Source of the DNA: a virus
DNA: 21,835 nt
IMG/VR virus record: IMGVR_UViG_3300025141_000890
Location: 1 to 21,835 of that record
Reading direction: 5' to 3' (one strand)
Shown here: positions 1 to 8,447 of the stretch, in pieces
Layout of the letters: each line of letters begins with the position of its first letter
How positions within the stretch are numbered: position 1 is the stretch's first letter
Notes under the pieces: model-generated
Told to the model about the DNA's origin: nothing
Databases searched by the model: none
What the model saw: the letters and a program-made list of their open reading frames with translations, nothing else
Program-made: the position numbers and the translations under genes

Positions 1-2
1 AT

Positions 3-1064
3 TCATGGAAAACTGCCGTGGTAGCTAATAGGAGAGCATATTTAGGAAACGTACAGCAAGATGGTAAGAAGTATACTGACAGAATGTTAAAATCTTCAGT
101 AGGACAATATGATAAATTTCCTTCATCAGTTTCAAATATAGATGTAATAACTCATGATGGTGATTCAATTATCTCTCTTATGGAATATGCAGACAGAATT
201 TTCCAGTTTAAGAAGAATACTGTTTATGTTATAAATGTGGCTGGTAATTCAGAATTTCTTGAAGCAGAGTTTAAACATAAAGGTATCACTAATCCTGGTG
301 CAGCTTGTAAGACAGACTTTGGAGTTGCTTGGATTAATTCATATGGATGCTATATGTATGATGGGGAGAATGTGCAAAATCTATTGGTAAATAAAGGGGT
401 ACAATTGATTGATGCTGCAACTTGGAGTACTTTTATTTCTACTACAAATCATCATCGTATAGGCTATGAGCCTTCTAGACAACAGTTGATAGTTAAGACT
501 GGTGCTGATGGTACTTCTGCTTATGCTTTCAGTTTAATAACTAAAGGTTGGACAAAGGCGACAGCGATGGTTACAGATGCTAACAGTAATTCAAACTTTA
601 TTAATGATCCTGCAGATGGAAGTCTTTTAGTTTTTGATGATGGTGGCAATCAAATAGATAAATGGAGCAATACTCCAGCAACTACAGATGCTCCTATAGT
701 TATCAAAACTAAAGATTTTGACTTTGGTGAACCCTCAGTAAGAAAGAAGATATATAAAGTTTATGTAACTTATCAGGGTGATGGTGGAGCTGTTACTATA
801 AATTATGGGACAAATGGTGGGGCTTGTACTGGTCAGTTCTTTATTACCAATGCTGCAGGAGCATCTACAGGTGCAAATGCTGCTGATTTATGTTTAGTTG
901 ATGCAGATACTGGAGAAGATGATTGGGTAAAGGCTGAACTAAAGCCCTCTTCTGCAATTAATAATATAAATAGCTTTCAGTTAAAATTTGATGGAACTAC
1001 TACTGATGCGGATTTTGCAATAAATGATATATCAATAGTTTATAGAATGAAGAATATTAAATAA
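3..1064 (+). CDS. Tail beta-propeller protein (nozzle/stabilisation type), 5'-partial
   Basis: The frame is open to the left edge (S-W-K-T-A then V-V-A-N-R-R), so the gene begins outside the window. The GTG at 18 has no ribosome binding site and is probably internal. About 353 residues are visible. The first two thirds show blade-like beta repeats with patterns such as DGDSIISL, DRIFQFKKNTVYVIN and HHRIGYEP followed by QQLIVKT. This is the style of podovirus tail nozzle or stabilisation proteins that form a beta-propeller at the portal-distal end. The last third, from about residue 240, reads as a separate beta-sandwich (KTKDFDFGEPSVRKKIYKVY onward). The gene ends in a TAATG overlap with the fibre gene, consistent with tail proteins made in sequence. 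No catalytic motif is visible. The structural role is a family-style inference; the exact family is not established. Confidence 0.6.
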   Translation, partial: SWKTAVVANRRAYLGNVQQDGKKYTDRMLKSSVGQYDKFPSSVSNIDVITHDGDSIISLMEYADRIFQFKKNTVYVINVAGNSEFLEAEFKHKGITNPGAACKTDFGVAWINSYGCYMYDGENVQNLLVNKGVQLIDAATWSTFISTTNHHRIGYEPSRQQLIVKTGADGTSAYAFSLITKGWTKATAMVTDANSNSNFINDPADGSLLVFDDGGNQIDKWSNTPATTDAPIVIKTKDFDFGEPSVRKKIYKVYVTYQGDGGAVTINYGTNGGACTGQFFITNAAGASTGANAADLCLVDADTGEDDWVKAELKPSSAINNINSFQLKFDGTTTDADFAINDISIVYRMKNIK

Positions 1065-4000
1065 TGAAAAGAGAAACTAGAAATCTAATTCATGAAAAAG
1101 GTGGAAGAATTAGAGAGGTTGAGTATCTCCCTATAAAATCTGATGGCCAAGATGGGGATGCTCGTATTTATAATGAGGATCTATATATAAAGACTAAAGG
1201 TAATTGGGTAAAGATCATGTCTGGAGATAAGATAATAAATCAAGAAATAACTAGAAATATTGATGTCATTGTTTCTGAAGGAGTTCTCCAGCATACTAGT
1301 TTAAGTGGAGTTACAGCTAATCAGCATCACCAGCAGGTACATACTATTGATGGTAGTGACCATACTGGTACTTTAACTGTGGCTAAGGGTGGAACTGGAG
1401 TTACTTCAAAAACTGGAACTGGCAGTGTTGTACTATCAGCCAGTCCTACATTTACAGGGACAGTAGGTGGCGGAGCTTTAAGTCTTAGCGGTAATATAAC
1501 AATGACTGATGATACATCTATTGGTATAGCAGATGATGCTGAAAGAATAGAATTTGATGGAGCTGGAGATATATCATTCTTAGGATGTAATGTCGGTATT
1601 GGGACTAATTCACCCCTAAATGTCCTCTCTGTTACAAACAACAATGTTTCCTCTATCGGTTTAGAATTGAGAACTGACGACTCAACACTTAATAATCAAG
1701 ATTTTTCAACTGCAAGGATATACGCAGAACATACCACGTCATCTTATAACGGGGCTATACTAAAACTGCAAACTGCGACTGATTCAAATACATGGAAAGA
1801 TGGGCTGACTGTAAAAGATGGCAATGTCGGTATTGGGCATAATGCACCAGATGCTCCATTGCACGTCTTTCAAAGTACACAATTGGGTGACACTACAAAT
1901 GATGTCCATCTTCTTTCCAACTTTGAATCAGAGGATTCTAACAATGTCAAACATAGAGAATGGGCAAGGAGAGATGCATCTGGGTCTGATTGGTTTACCT
2001 GGAGATTACATGATGCAATTTCAGTTGATGCTTCTTATGCTACACCTGGAACAAATACAAGGGTATGGTGGGAAAGAGACCCTTATGACAATATTCAGCA
2101 ATGGGGTCATGGTGCTAATACGTATTTAACTATAAATGCTGGCAATGTCGGTATTGGGACTACTGCACCAAATTTTGACCTTGAGGTTTCTTCTGCTACA
2201 GGAGGGCAAATTAGTCTTCACAGGCAAGATGCTGATGTAGATGCTGGCGATGTTATTGGACAGTTAATATTTAGTGGTTCTGGTGGTGAGTCTACCGCTA
2301 CAGATTCCCTTACTGGGGCTGTAATAACTGCTAAAGTTGCTACTGGCGATGATTGGGATGCTGACAATGAAAATAAACCAACTCAGCTGGAATTCTATAC
2401 ACAAGATGGAAGTGATGACTCTACTCTTGGTACACCTAGAATGACTATAGATAAGAGTGGCAATGTCGGTATTGGAGAGCCTCTACCAGATACTACACTA
2501 GAAGTTCTGTCTGGTACTACTAATCAGTTAAAGCTATCTTTTGCTGATGGAACTGATACTACTTTTGGAACTGATACTAATGGTTATCTAACTATTACTC
2601 CTAGTGGAAGTAAGATACTTATAGCTGATAATGATAGTATAGGCTCCTCTAGTTATGCTTCTGGTTTTGCTGGTAATGGATGGATAGTTAGTGATGGAAC
2701 TACAGTTGATGCTACATTTGATAATTTAGCTATTCGTGGTACATTGAGTGTATATGAACTTCTTATACAGCAAATAAGAGCTACTAATGGAAATGTTCTG
2801 ATTACATCTTCTGCCAAAGTAGAAAGTGTAAGTGGACTTAGTACAAGTGATGATGATGGTACTATAACATTTGAGCCTGCTATTGCAAATACATGCCCAT
2901 TTGTTGCTGGAGATATAATATTATCTCAGCAAGTAAATCCTGGGGCTCTTGTAGCAGTAGGTTCTGCATCTTCTGGTGTTACTGGACTTATAAAGAAAAT
3001 GGTGTATAGGGTGGCAAGCGTAAGTAACAATATAGCTACTGTTACTAATATAAGTGGAGGAAGTGAAACAGCTTTTGATAATACAGCTATTCCAGTAGCT
3101 GGAGATGAATTTGTAAGAATAGGGAACTACGATGATAGTACTTATGCAAGTAGGCAGAGTGTTATGTATCTTACATCTGATGATACTAATGCTCCATTTA
3201 TAGATATGAAGGGTGACCTTAATAGTTATGCTGATTGGACTAATGAAAATTCAACTAAGCTTAGACTTGGTAGACTTGATGGTTTAACTGCTGGTGGTAC
3301 TAATGAATATGGCTTATGGGCTGGGCCATCTACTACTAATTATATAAAGGCTGGAAGTGGAGGTGTATTTTTAAAAGGGTCTGAAGCTACATATCTTAAA
3401 GCTACTGCTAATACATTAGAATTTTTCGATACCAATAAGAAGATGGAAGTTACTGGTGGTAATATCACAATGTATGCTGATAATGGTAGTACTGTCATGT
3501 CTCAATGGGATAATGTTACTCTTTGTTTAGGTGGATCTACAAGTGCTACTGATGATTGTATCGTAATGTCGAATAATAGTGGTGTTAAAGTATATGATAA
3601 TTCAACAGATTTTGTTCATGTAAGCTCTACTGGTGTGGCAGTACATACTGGTGATGCAAGTAATGCTTCCGCTGTTTTTGGTGCAACAACATATATTGGG
3701 TTACAAGCTAGTGAACATATAAAACTAACAGGTTCTTCAATGGAGATGAAAGATGGAAGTGATGTTATGATGTCTCTAGCTGCTGGTAATATAAGTATGG
3801 ATGGTCAAATTATTATAACAAGTATTGGAACAAACAATGTGGTTATTGGGGATTCTAATTGTAATGATATTGGTACATCTAATGTTATTATTGGCATTGG
3901 TGCTGGAGCTGCATTATTGTCTGGTGGTACGAATAATATTTTTATAGGTACTGGGGCTGGTGCTGCTGTTACTACTGGCGATAAAAATATCTTACTTGGA

Positions 4001-4639
4001 ACTGATTGTGGTAATACTCTTACTACAGGTGGCAACAATGTGCTTATTGGGTATGATAATGATATGGCTAATGCTGATGATCTAGAGGGGGTTGCTCTTG
4101 GAAATGACAATGAAGTGGGTGATTTTGGTATAGCGTTAGGATTTGATAATGATGTTACGGCAGGAGGTGGATATGCTTTTGCAATAGGGCAAGACCTTAC
4201 AGTTTCTACTGGTTCAATTTGGATTGGAAATGGTGGAACTGGTTATAGTAAAAATCAATGGGCAACTGGTGCAACTTGGTCACATTCTTCTGATAGAAGG
4301 ATAAAGAAAAATATTACAAGGGAAGGAATTGGCTTAGACTTTATAAATGATCTTTATCCGTCTCAATTTGAGTATAAACCACAAAATGAATATCCAGAGA
4401 GCTTTAGTTGTTATAAGGAAGGTAAGGATACTCCAGTTGCAGAGGGCACATTCTATGGATTAATTGCTCAAGAAGTGAAAGAGTCTATAGATAAATATAA
4501 TGCAGATTATTGTAAAGTATGGGATGATGATGACCCTGATGGAATTGAGTTTCTTGGTGAAGGGCATTTAATAATTCCCTTAATAAAAGCAGTACAAGAA
4601 TTATCAGCAAAAGTAACAGCCCTAGAGGCACAAATTTAA
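1064..4639 (+). CDS. Tail fibre/spike with C-terminal S74 intramolecular chaperone
   Basis: The product has 1191 residues. The first 70 or so are a non-repetitive polar region, probably the virion-attachment part. A Gly/Thr-rich linker (AKGGTGVTS) follows near residue 110. Residues about 170-480 carry four NVGIG modules, each opening with nearly the same DNA. Further beta-rich segments suggest a trimeric beta-helix. Residues about 918-1060 are repeats such as NNVVIG, SNVIIG, NNIFIGTGAGAA and NNVLIG, resembling YadA-head-like left-handed beta-rolls. The C-terminus from Ser1076 has SDRRIKKNI, the signature of peptidase S74. In that family the Ser and the Lys five residues later (here Lys1081) carry out self-cleavage after trimer folding, and the chaperone is released. 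GLIAQEV further on also fits S74. The start overlaps the previous stop by one base and has no clear SD, so translational coupling is likely. Receptor recognition is inferred. Confidence 0.85.
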   Translation: MKRETRNLIHEKGGRIREVEYLPIKSDGQDGDARIYNEDLYIKTKGNWVKIMSGDKIINQEITRNIDVIVSEGVLQHTSLSGVTANQHHQQVHTIDGSDHTGTLTVAKGGTGVTSKTGTGSVVLSASPTFTGTVGGGALSLSGNITMTDDTSIGIADDAERIEFDGAGDISFLGCNVGIGTNSPLNVLSVTNNNVSSIGLELRTDDSTLNNQDFSTARIYAEHTTSSYNGAILKLQTATDSNTWKDGLTVKDGNVGIGHNAPDAPLHVFQSTQLGDTTNDVHLLSNFESEDSNNVKHREWARRDASGSDWFTWRLHDAISVDASYATPGTNTRVWWERDPYDNIQQWGHGANTYLTINAGNVGIGTTAPNFDLEVSSATGGQISLHRQDADVDAGDVIGQLIFSGSGGESTATDSLTGAVITAKVATGDDWDADNENKPTQLEFYTQDGSDDSTLGTPRMTIDKSGNVGIGEPLPDTTLEVLSGTTNQLKLSFADGTDTTFGTDTNGYLTITPSGSKILIADNDSIGSSSYASGFAGNGWIVSDGTTVDATFDNLAIRGTLSVYELLIQQIRATNGNVLITSSAKVESVSGLSTSDDDGTITFEPAIANTCPFVAGDIILSQQVNPGALVAVGSASSGVTGLIKKMVYRVASVSNNIATVTNISGGSETAFDNTAIPVAGDEFVRIGNYDDSTYASRQSVMYLTSDDTNAPFIDMKGDLNSYADWTNENSTKLRLGRLDGLTAGGTNEYGLWAGPSTTNYIKAGSGGVFLKGSEATYLKATANTLEFFDTNKKMEVTGGNITMYADNGSTVMSQWDNVTLCLGGSTSATDDCIVMSNNSGVKVYDNSTDFVHVSSTGVAVHTGDASNASAVFGATTYIGLQASEHIKLTGSSMEMKDGSDVMMSLAAGNISMDGQIIITSIGTNNVVIGDSNCNDIGTSNVIIGIGAGAALLSGGTNNIFIGTGAGAAVTTGDKNILLGTDCGNTLTTGGNNVLIGYDNDMANADDLEGVALGNDNEVGDFGIALGFDNDVTAGGGYAFAIGQDLTVSTGSIWIGNGGTGYSKNQWATGATWSHSSDRRIKKNITREGIGLDFINDLYPSQFEYKPQNEYPESFSCYKEGKDTPVAEGTFYGLIAQEVKESIDKYNADYCKVWDDDDPDGIEFLGEGHLIIPLIKAVQELSAKVTALEAQI
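1589..2475 (+). repeat. Four in-frame copies of a 15-18 base repeat in the fibre gene
   Basis: AATGTCGGTATTGG occurs at 1589-1602, 1823-1836, 2144-2157 and 2462-2475. The last three copies extend left to GGCAATGTCGGTATTGG, and the first three extend one more G to the right. Spacings are 234, 321 and 318 bases, all multiples of three, so the copies are in frame and encode NVGIG. The codon GTC for valine looks uncommon elsewhere in this AT-rich gene, yet it is kept in all four copies while the sequence between copies differs completely. Confidence 0.9.
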
Positions 4640-4651
4640 TAAGGAGTAATT

Positions 4652-5905
4652 ATGGGAAAGCGTAGATATAAAAAACACAAGAAAATGCGCGAGGATTATG
4701 GATCAATACAGGCTGCTGGAAAGAAGCGTGGTTTATGGAGTTCTATTGGTTCTACATTGCTTGGTGGTGCTGCTATGCTGGCTACAGGAGGAGCTGCGGC
4801 ACCTCTTGTTGCTGGTGCTATGGCGGCTGGAGGTTCCTTTGCTGGAGGACATATAGGTAATTGGTTTGCTGGTAAAACTAAAGGTGGTAAGTTGACAGGT
4901 ACCAAATGGTATGGAAGTGTTGGAAAAGAGGTTGGTTCTCAGATTAAGGAGGGTATAAATGTAAAGGCAATGAAATCTGGATTAAATACTATGCTTATGG
5001 CAGGCGGAGGAAAGGTAACTTCTAAGTTATTCGGGAAAGGAGGAACTACTGTTACACCCCAGACAGCAGGAGGTACTGGAACAAATAAATTAGCAGATTA
5101 TACTAAAGGTCTCGTTAAAGGTGGGGATAAGGGGTCACAAACAGGACTTGGAAGGTTAATAGATTTCGAGGGTAGTACTTTACATGAAGGTATGAATAAA
5201 ATGGGTAGTATGATGGATTCAAGGAAGATAAAGAAACTTCAGGCTGGAGAAGGTCTAGTGCCTACTGGCCAGGGAGAACAGATGATTGGGACTGGCGAGC
5301 TACCAAGAGGGAAGGGAGGTGTTCCAGATTTAGATAAAATGTTTGCGGAAGAACTTGAATTGCCTGCTACAGAAGGTTTTCTTGATTCAGATGTATATAG
5401 AGCACAAATGGATCAAGCAGGGAATATAACTTCAAGGGATATGAGAGATACATTTGGTGATATTAGCCGTACAGCCGATAGGGGAGAATATATGCCTGGT
5501 GGAGTTGCACGTGAAATAGATATGAGCAAGTATATTGGAGAGAAAGTGGATGTTCCATTTACAGGATCTAAGGTAACAGCTTCTCAGGCTCAGGAGTCTG
5601 CAATATTGAAAAATGAGTTAAAAGATTTTCAGTTTAGTGATCAGCTTGAAGGATTTAGATCTGATGCTGGGAGTAAAAGAACTCCATTCTCAGGAGGTGG
5701 AGGGACAGACTTTACACAGACTTCTGCATGGGAAGGTGTTGGAGAAAGCTTTCCAGTAAGTTCTCCAGATTTCGTTCGTAGTGAGGGAGCAAGAGCTGCA
5801 GGTGCTTCACAGTATAGTGCAGGTAAGGGTGCTGCTTTCGATACAGAACGACATAAAAGGATGCAACAGAGTATGGGTTGGCAAGATAGATTATTTAGGA
5901 GATAG
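4652..5905 (+). CDS. Putative internal virion protein with basic N-terminus and membrane-active segment
   Basis: This 417-residue protein starts 12 bases after the fibre gene behind a good SD (AAGGAG at 4641-4646). Residues 3-26 are strongly basic (KRRYKKHKK). Residues about 32-66 are a long Gly/Ala-rich hydrophobic stretch (GSTLLGGAAMLATGG and beyond) that could insert in a membrane. The rest is hydrophilic, Gly-rich and low in complexity, with no catalytic motif that I can see. A small protein with one amphipathic or hydrophobic segment next to very large virion proteins suggests an ejected pore or channel component, comparable in role, not in sequence, to podovirus internal core proteins. 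A structural scaffold or minor tail role is also possible. I do not recognise the family. Confidence 0.45.
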   Translation: MGKRRYKKHKKMREDYGSIQAAGKKRGLWSSIGSTLLGGAAMLATGGAAAPLVAGAMAAGGSFAGGHIGNWFAGKTKGGKLTGTKWYGSVGKEVGSQIKEGINVKAMKSGLNTMLMAGGGKVTSKLFGKGGTTVTPQTAGGTGTNKLADYTKGLVKGGDKGSQTGLGRLIDFEGSTLHEGMNKMGSMMDSRKIKKLQAGEGLVPTGQGEQMIGTGELPRGKGGVPDLDKMFAEELELPATEGFLDSDVYRAQMDQAGNITSRDMRDTFGDISRTADRGEYMPGGVAREIDMSKYIGEKVDVPFTGSKVTASQAQESAILKNELKDFQFSDQLEGFRSDAGSKRTPFSGGGGTDFTQTSAWEGVGESFPVSSPDFVRSEGARAAGASQYSAGKGAAFDTERHKRMQQSMGWQDRLFRR

Positions 5906-5908
5906 ATT

Positions 5909-6715
5909 ATGAAGATATATAATGAAGTAGTAATAGATATGAATCCAGAGTCTTCTACTTTTGAGGAGACTCTATATGAAGATAGTTATGAGTATGAAGG
6001 TGATATGGCACTATGTGCGCGTAATCAATGGCAAGATTCAGGGTGGAGTCTAACTGATGTAAATGGCGATGTATGGACTAGCCGTCTTTTTATTAATAGG
6101 TGGGGCAGTGTTGGTGAACAAACAATTAGTAAGAATGGTGAGGTAGTTCAAACTAATACCTCTAATACCAAGAGGGCTGGGGCAAAAAGTAAATTCGATG
6201 ACTATATAGCTAACTATGCAGTTTCAGGCAAAGATGGATCAGATACTGAGGGTGTAGCCCTGGCAGAGGGACAGATAGGAGATTTTTCATATACAGCTGG
6301 AGAATTTGATCCTACATCTTCAGAATTTAGAAAATCTGTATCAGAGGGAGGTGGATTTGGCGAGATTGCAGCAGGATATGGAATGGATGCAGGGGATTTT
6401 GATGAATTCTATGGAGCGCCTTTAAAGAAGGTAAAAGAAGACTATACAACAGGAAAACAAGCATTAGGTCTAAGGACTGGAAAAAGTCTAGGAGATATAT
6501 ATGGTCAGATAGAAGGGGCTCAAGTAGAATCTGGGTTTGAATCTAGTGGGGCGATTGATTATACGAAGACAAAGGCTGCAAAGGGAGTAATGGGTGACTA
6601 TTTAACTCAGCAACAAGAGTTATCAAGTCAATTAGCTTCCAGTACAGAAGACTTCTGGAAGACAACAGAAGATCAATTTTATGCAGAATTAGGAGAAAAT
6701 ACAGCTGCTGGATAA
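5909..6715 (+). CDS. Virion-associated protein of unknown function, 268 aa
   Basis: The gene starts 4 bases after the previous stop codon. Its SD (AGGAG at 5897-5901) lies inside the end of the upstream gene, so the two are probably coupled. The N-terminus (MKIYNEVVIDMNPESSTF, then LYEDSYEYEGDMALC) has a compact beta-strand pattern of a kind I associate with phage tail or virion proteins, where an opening strand pair ends in a YEG-x-(M/V)-A-L-C style segment. The middle is acidic and Gly-rich. The C-terminal 60 residues look helical (DYLTQQQELSSQLASSTEDF). There is no signal peptide, transmembrane segment or catalytic motif. The position between a putative membrane-active protein and the large helical proteins suggests a virion component. 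The function is unknown. Confidence 0.5.
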   Translation: MKIYNEVVIDMNPESSTFEETLYEDSYEYEGDMALCARNQWQDSGWSLTDVNGDVWTSRLFINRWGSVGEQTISKNGEVVQTNTSNTKRAGAKSKFDDYIANYAVSGKDGSDTEGVALAEGQIGDFSYTAGEFDPTSSEFRKSVSEGGGFGEIAAGYGMDAGDFDEFYGAPLKKVKEDYTTGKQALGLRTGKSLGDIYGQIEGAQVESGFESSGAIDYTKTKAAKGVMGDYLTQQQELSSQLASSTEDFWKTTEDQFYAELGENTAAG

Positions 6716-6739
6716 ATTAAATATTAAGGAGAAATAAAG

Positions 6740-8443
6740 ATGGTGTACGATCCAAGACCTAAAGTTTCAATGACGGTAGAGCAAAGCCCATGGCAATCAT
6801 TCTTTGAATCTATACCAAATACGATATTAGCTTATATGCAGTTACAGCATCAAATTAATCAGAATCAAATCGATAGAGATTACAAGACTTCTAGGGAAGA
6901 TTTAAAATTTGCTAGAGAAGAATATCTTCAAACAAAAACAAGAGAAAATGCTTGGGCTGATACTTTAGCTAAATCTGGATATTCTACAGCACATATAACA
7001 AATAGCGGTGTAGAACTTAGAGAAGGTATTACTAATGATATAGATACTAAATTACTTAATACTCAGAGTAATATAGAACAATTACAAGCATTATCTGCGG
7101 ATATTGGTAGATGGAAACAGAAAGGACTCGATTGGGAAAAGGACTTCTCTAGTTTTGAAGATGCAGATAAAGATAGGTTATGGGAAGATCTTCTTTTAAC
7201 AGGAGACTTAAAGCTTGATGAAAAGGGAGATGTAATTGGTACAGGAGAATTTGCAGAAGCTTTAAAAGGACTAAGTAAAATAGAGTTAGATCAATTAAAG
7301 GATGAGAATTATAGACAAGCTATAATGAAGGGACTTAGAACTGAGTCAGATGCTATTAAGCTCTTTAAAGAAGGCGCAGTTGGAACTGCTGCTATCTCTA
7401 AGATAGGACAAGAAAAGTATGTATCAGATATTACTAATGCTATTAACACTGCAGAAACCTACAGTGGTATATCCAATATTCGTGCAATAGAAGCTGATAT
7501 TGCAAAATACCCTGATGAGAAGGGTGTGTCAGAAAAGCAAGCATCAGTTAACTATAATAAACTTAATATTGGGAGAGAGTATTCATATCTTATAACTGGA
7601 GTTATACCAGAAGAAACTATAGAAACAGCATCTGAAGATACTCAAAGTATATGGAATAATATTTATACTCAGATGACATTAGATCTTACCGTAGCTAAAC
7701 CTAAATATGCTAAGGGTGGCTATGGGCAGACTATGGGAAATCAAAAGAACTTTAATGAAACTCTTTCTCAGGTATATCTCAATTATCAATCTAAAGTCAA
7801 GTCTGATCCAGAAGAGGCAAGTATGTTTTCAGCTAAAGCATTACAATATTTTGGAGTTGACTTGACTAGCCCTTCTACTCTTCAAGATTTACAGATAGAA
7901 GATAATGTGGAAACTAGACTAGCCAATGAAGAAGCATTATCTGCTTTATCTAGTTTGGATAATTTAACTAATGATCCATTAAATCCTGCTCCCATGGACT
8001 CTTCTTTAATTAATCAGACAAGCGGATTAGATCAATTTAAGACAGACTATTATAATCAATTGTCTGCCCAGGTAGGTTCTGATGCAGTATTAGCACAACA
8101 TAAAGCAGAGTTTCCTATTCCTGATCCTGTACGTCTTTCTGAAATATACACAGACGTATATGAAAGAGATGAACTTGCTGAATATATAGAATCTAGATTG
8201 CCTAATATAAATAATTCTTTAGATACATTGGATGTAATTAATAGTGCAGCATCTACTGCAAGTGATGAATCTCAATTGGCAAGTATGTATATGCAGAGTA
8301 AGGTATTAAAGGATTTGGGAGTGGATTTCGCTAGTTTGTTAGCAGAATATAGAACCTCTGAACATAAATCAAAAAAGGATCCAGGACAATTTTTATTAGA
8401 GATGTTTAATGACTATAATATAGAACCAGAAATAATAAGGTAA
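6740..8443 (+). CDS. Helical virion protein of unknown function, 567 aa
   Basis: A clear SD (AAGGAG at 6726-6731) lies 8 bases before the ATG. After a short extended N-terminus, residues about 28-72 form a long charged helix with heptad-like spacing, rich in Gln, Arg and Glu (QLQHQINQNQ, then DRDYKTSREDLKFAREEYLQ). The remaining sequence is mostly predicted helix with many Leu, Asp and Glu and almost no Cys. There is no obvious catalytic motif or membrane segment. It ends 4 bases before the giant gene. Such helical proteins directly before a giant ejected protein often form the inner core or a tail extension, but that is inference from position. I do not recognise a named family. Confidence 0.5.
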   Translation: MVYDPRPKVSMTVEQSPWQSFFESIPNTILAYMQLQHQINQNQIDRDYKTSREDLKFAREEYLQTKTRENAWADTLAKSGYSTAHITNSGVELREGITNDIDTKLLNTQSNIEQLQALSADIGRWKQKGLDWEKDFSSFEDADKDRLWEDLLLTGDLKLDEKGDVIGTGEFAEALKGLSKIELDQLKDENYRQAIMKGLRTESDAIKLFKEGAVGTAAISKIGQEKYVSDITNAINTAETYSGISNIRAIEADIAKYPDEKGVSEKQASVNYNKLNIGREYSYLITGVIPEETIETASEDTQSIWNNIYTQMTLDLTVAKPKYAKGGYGQTMGNQKNFNETLSQVYLNYQSKVKSDPEEASMFSAKALQYFGVDLTSPSTLQDLQIEDNVETRLANEEALSALSSLDNLTNDPLNPAPMDSSLINQTSGLDQFKTDYYNQLSAQVGSDAVLAQHKAEFPIPDPVRLSEIYTDVYERDELAEYIESRLPNINNSLDTLDVINSAASTASDESQLASMYMQSKVLKDLGVDFASLLAEYRTSEHKSKKDPGQFLLEMFNDYNIEPEIIR

Positions 8444-8447
8444 ATGC

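Noticed and set aside
18-20. GTG at 18 as the true start of the first gene
   Set aside because: The same frame is open to the left edge, there is no SD before it, and the residues upstream continue the same beta-rich pattern. The gene is more likely cut by the window.
1327-1644. 105-codon minus-strand frame inside the fibre gene (and a similar one at 3805-4110)
   Set aside because: Both lie wholly opposite a convincing coding region, are Pro/Val/Ser-biased as expected for antisense of Gly/Thr-rich codons, and have no SD.
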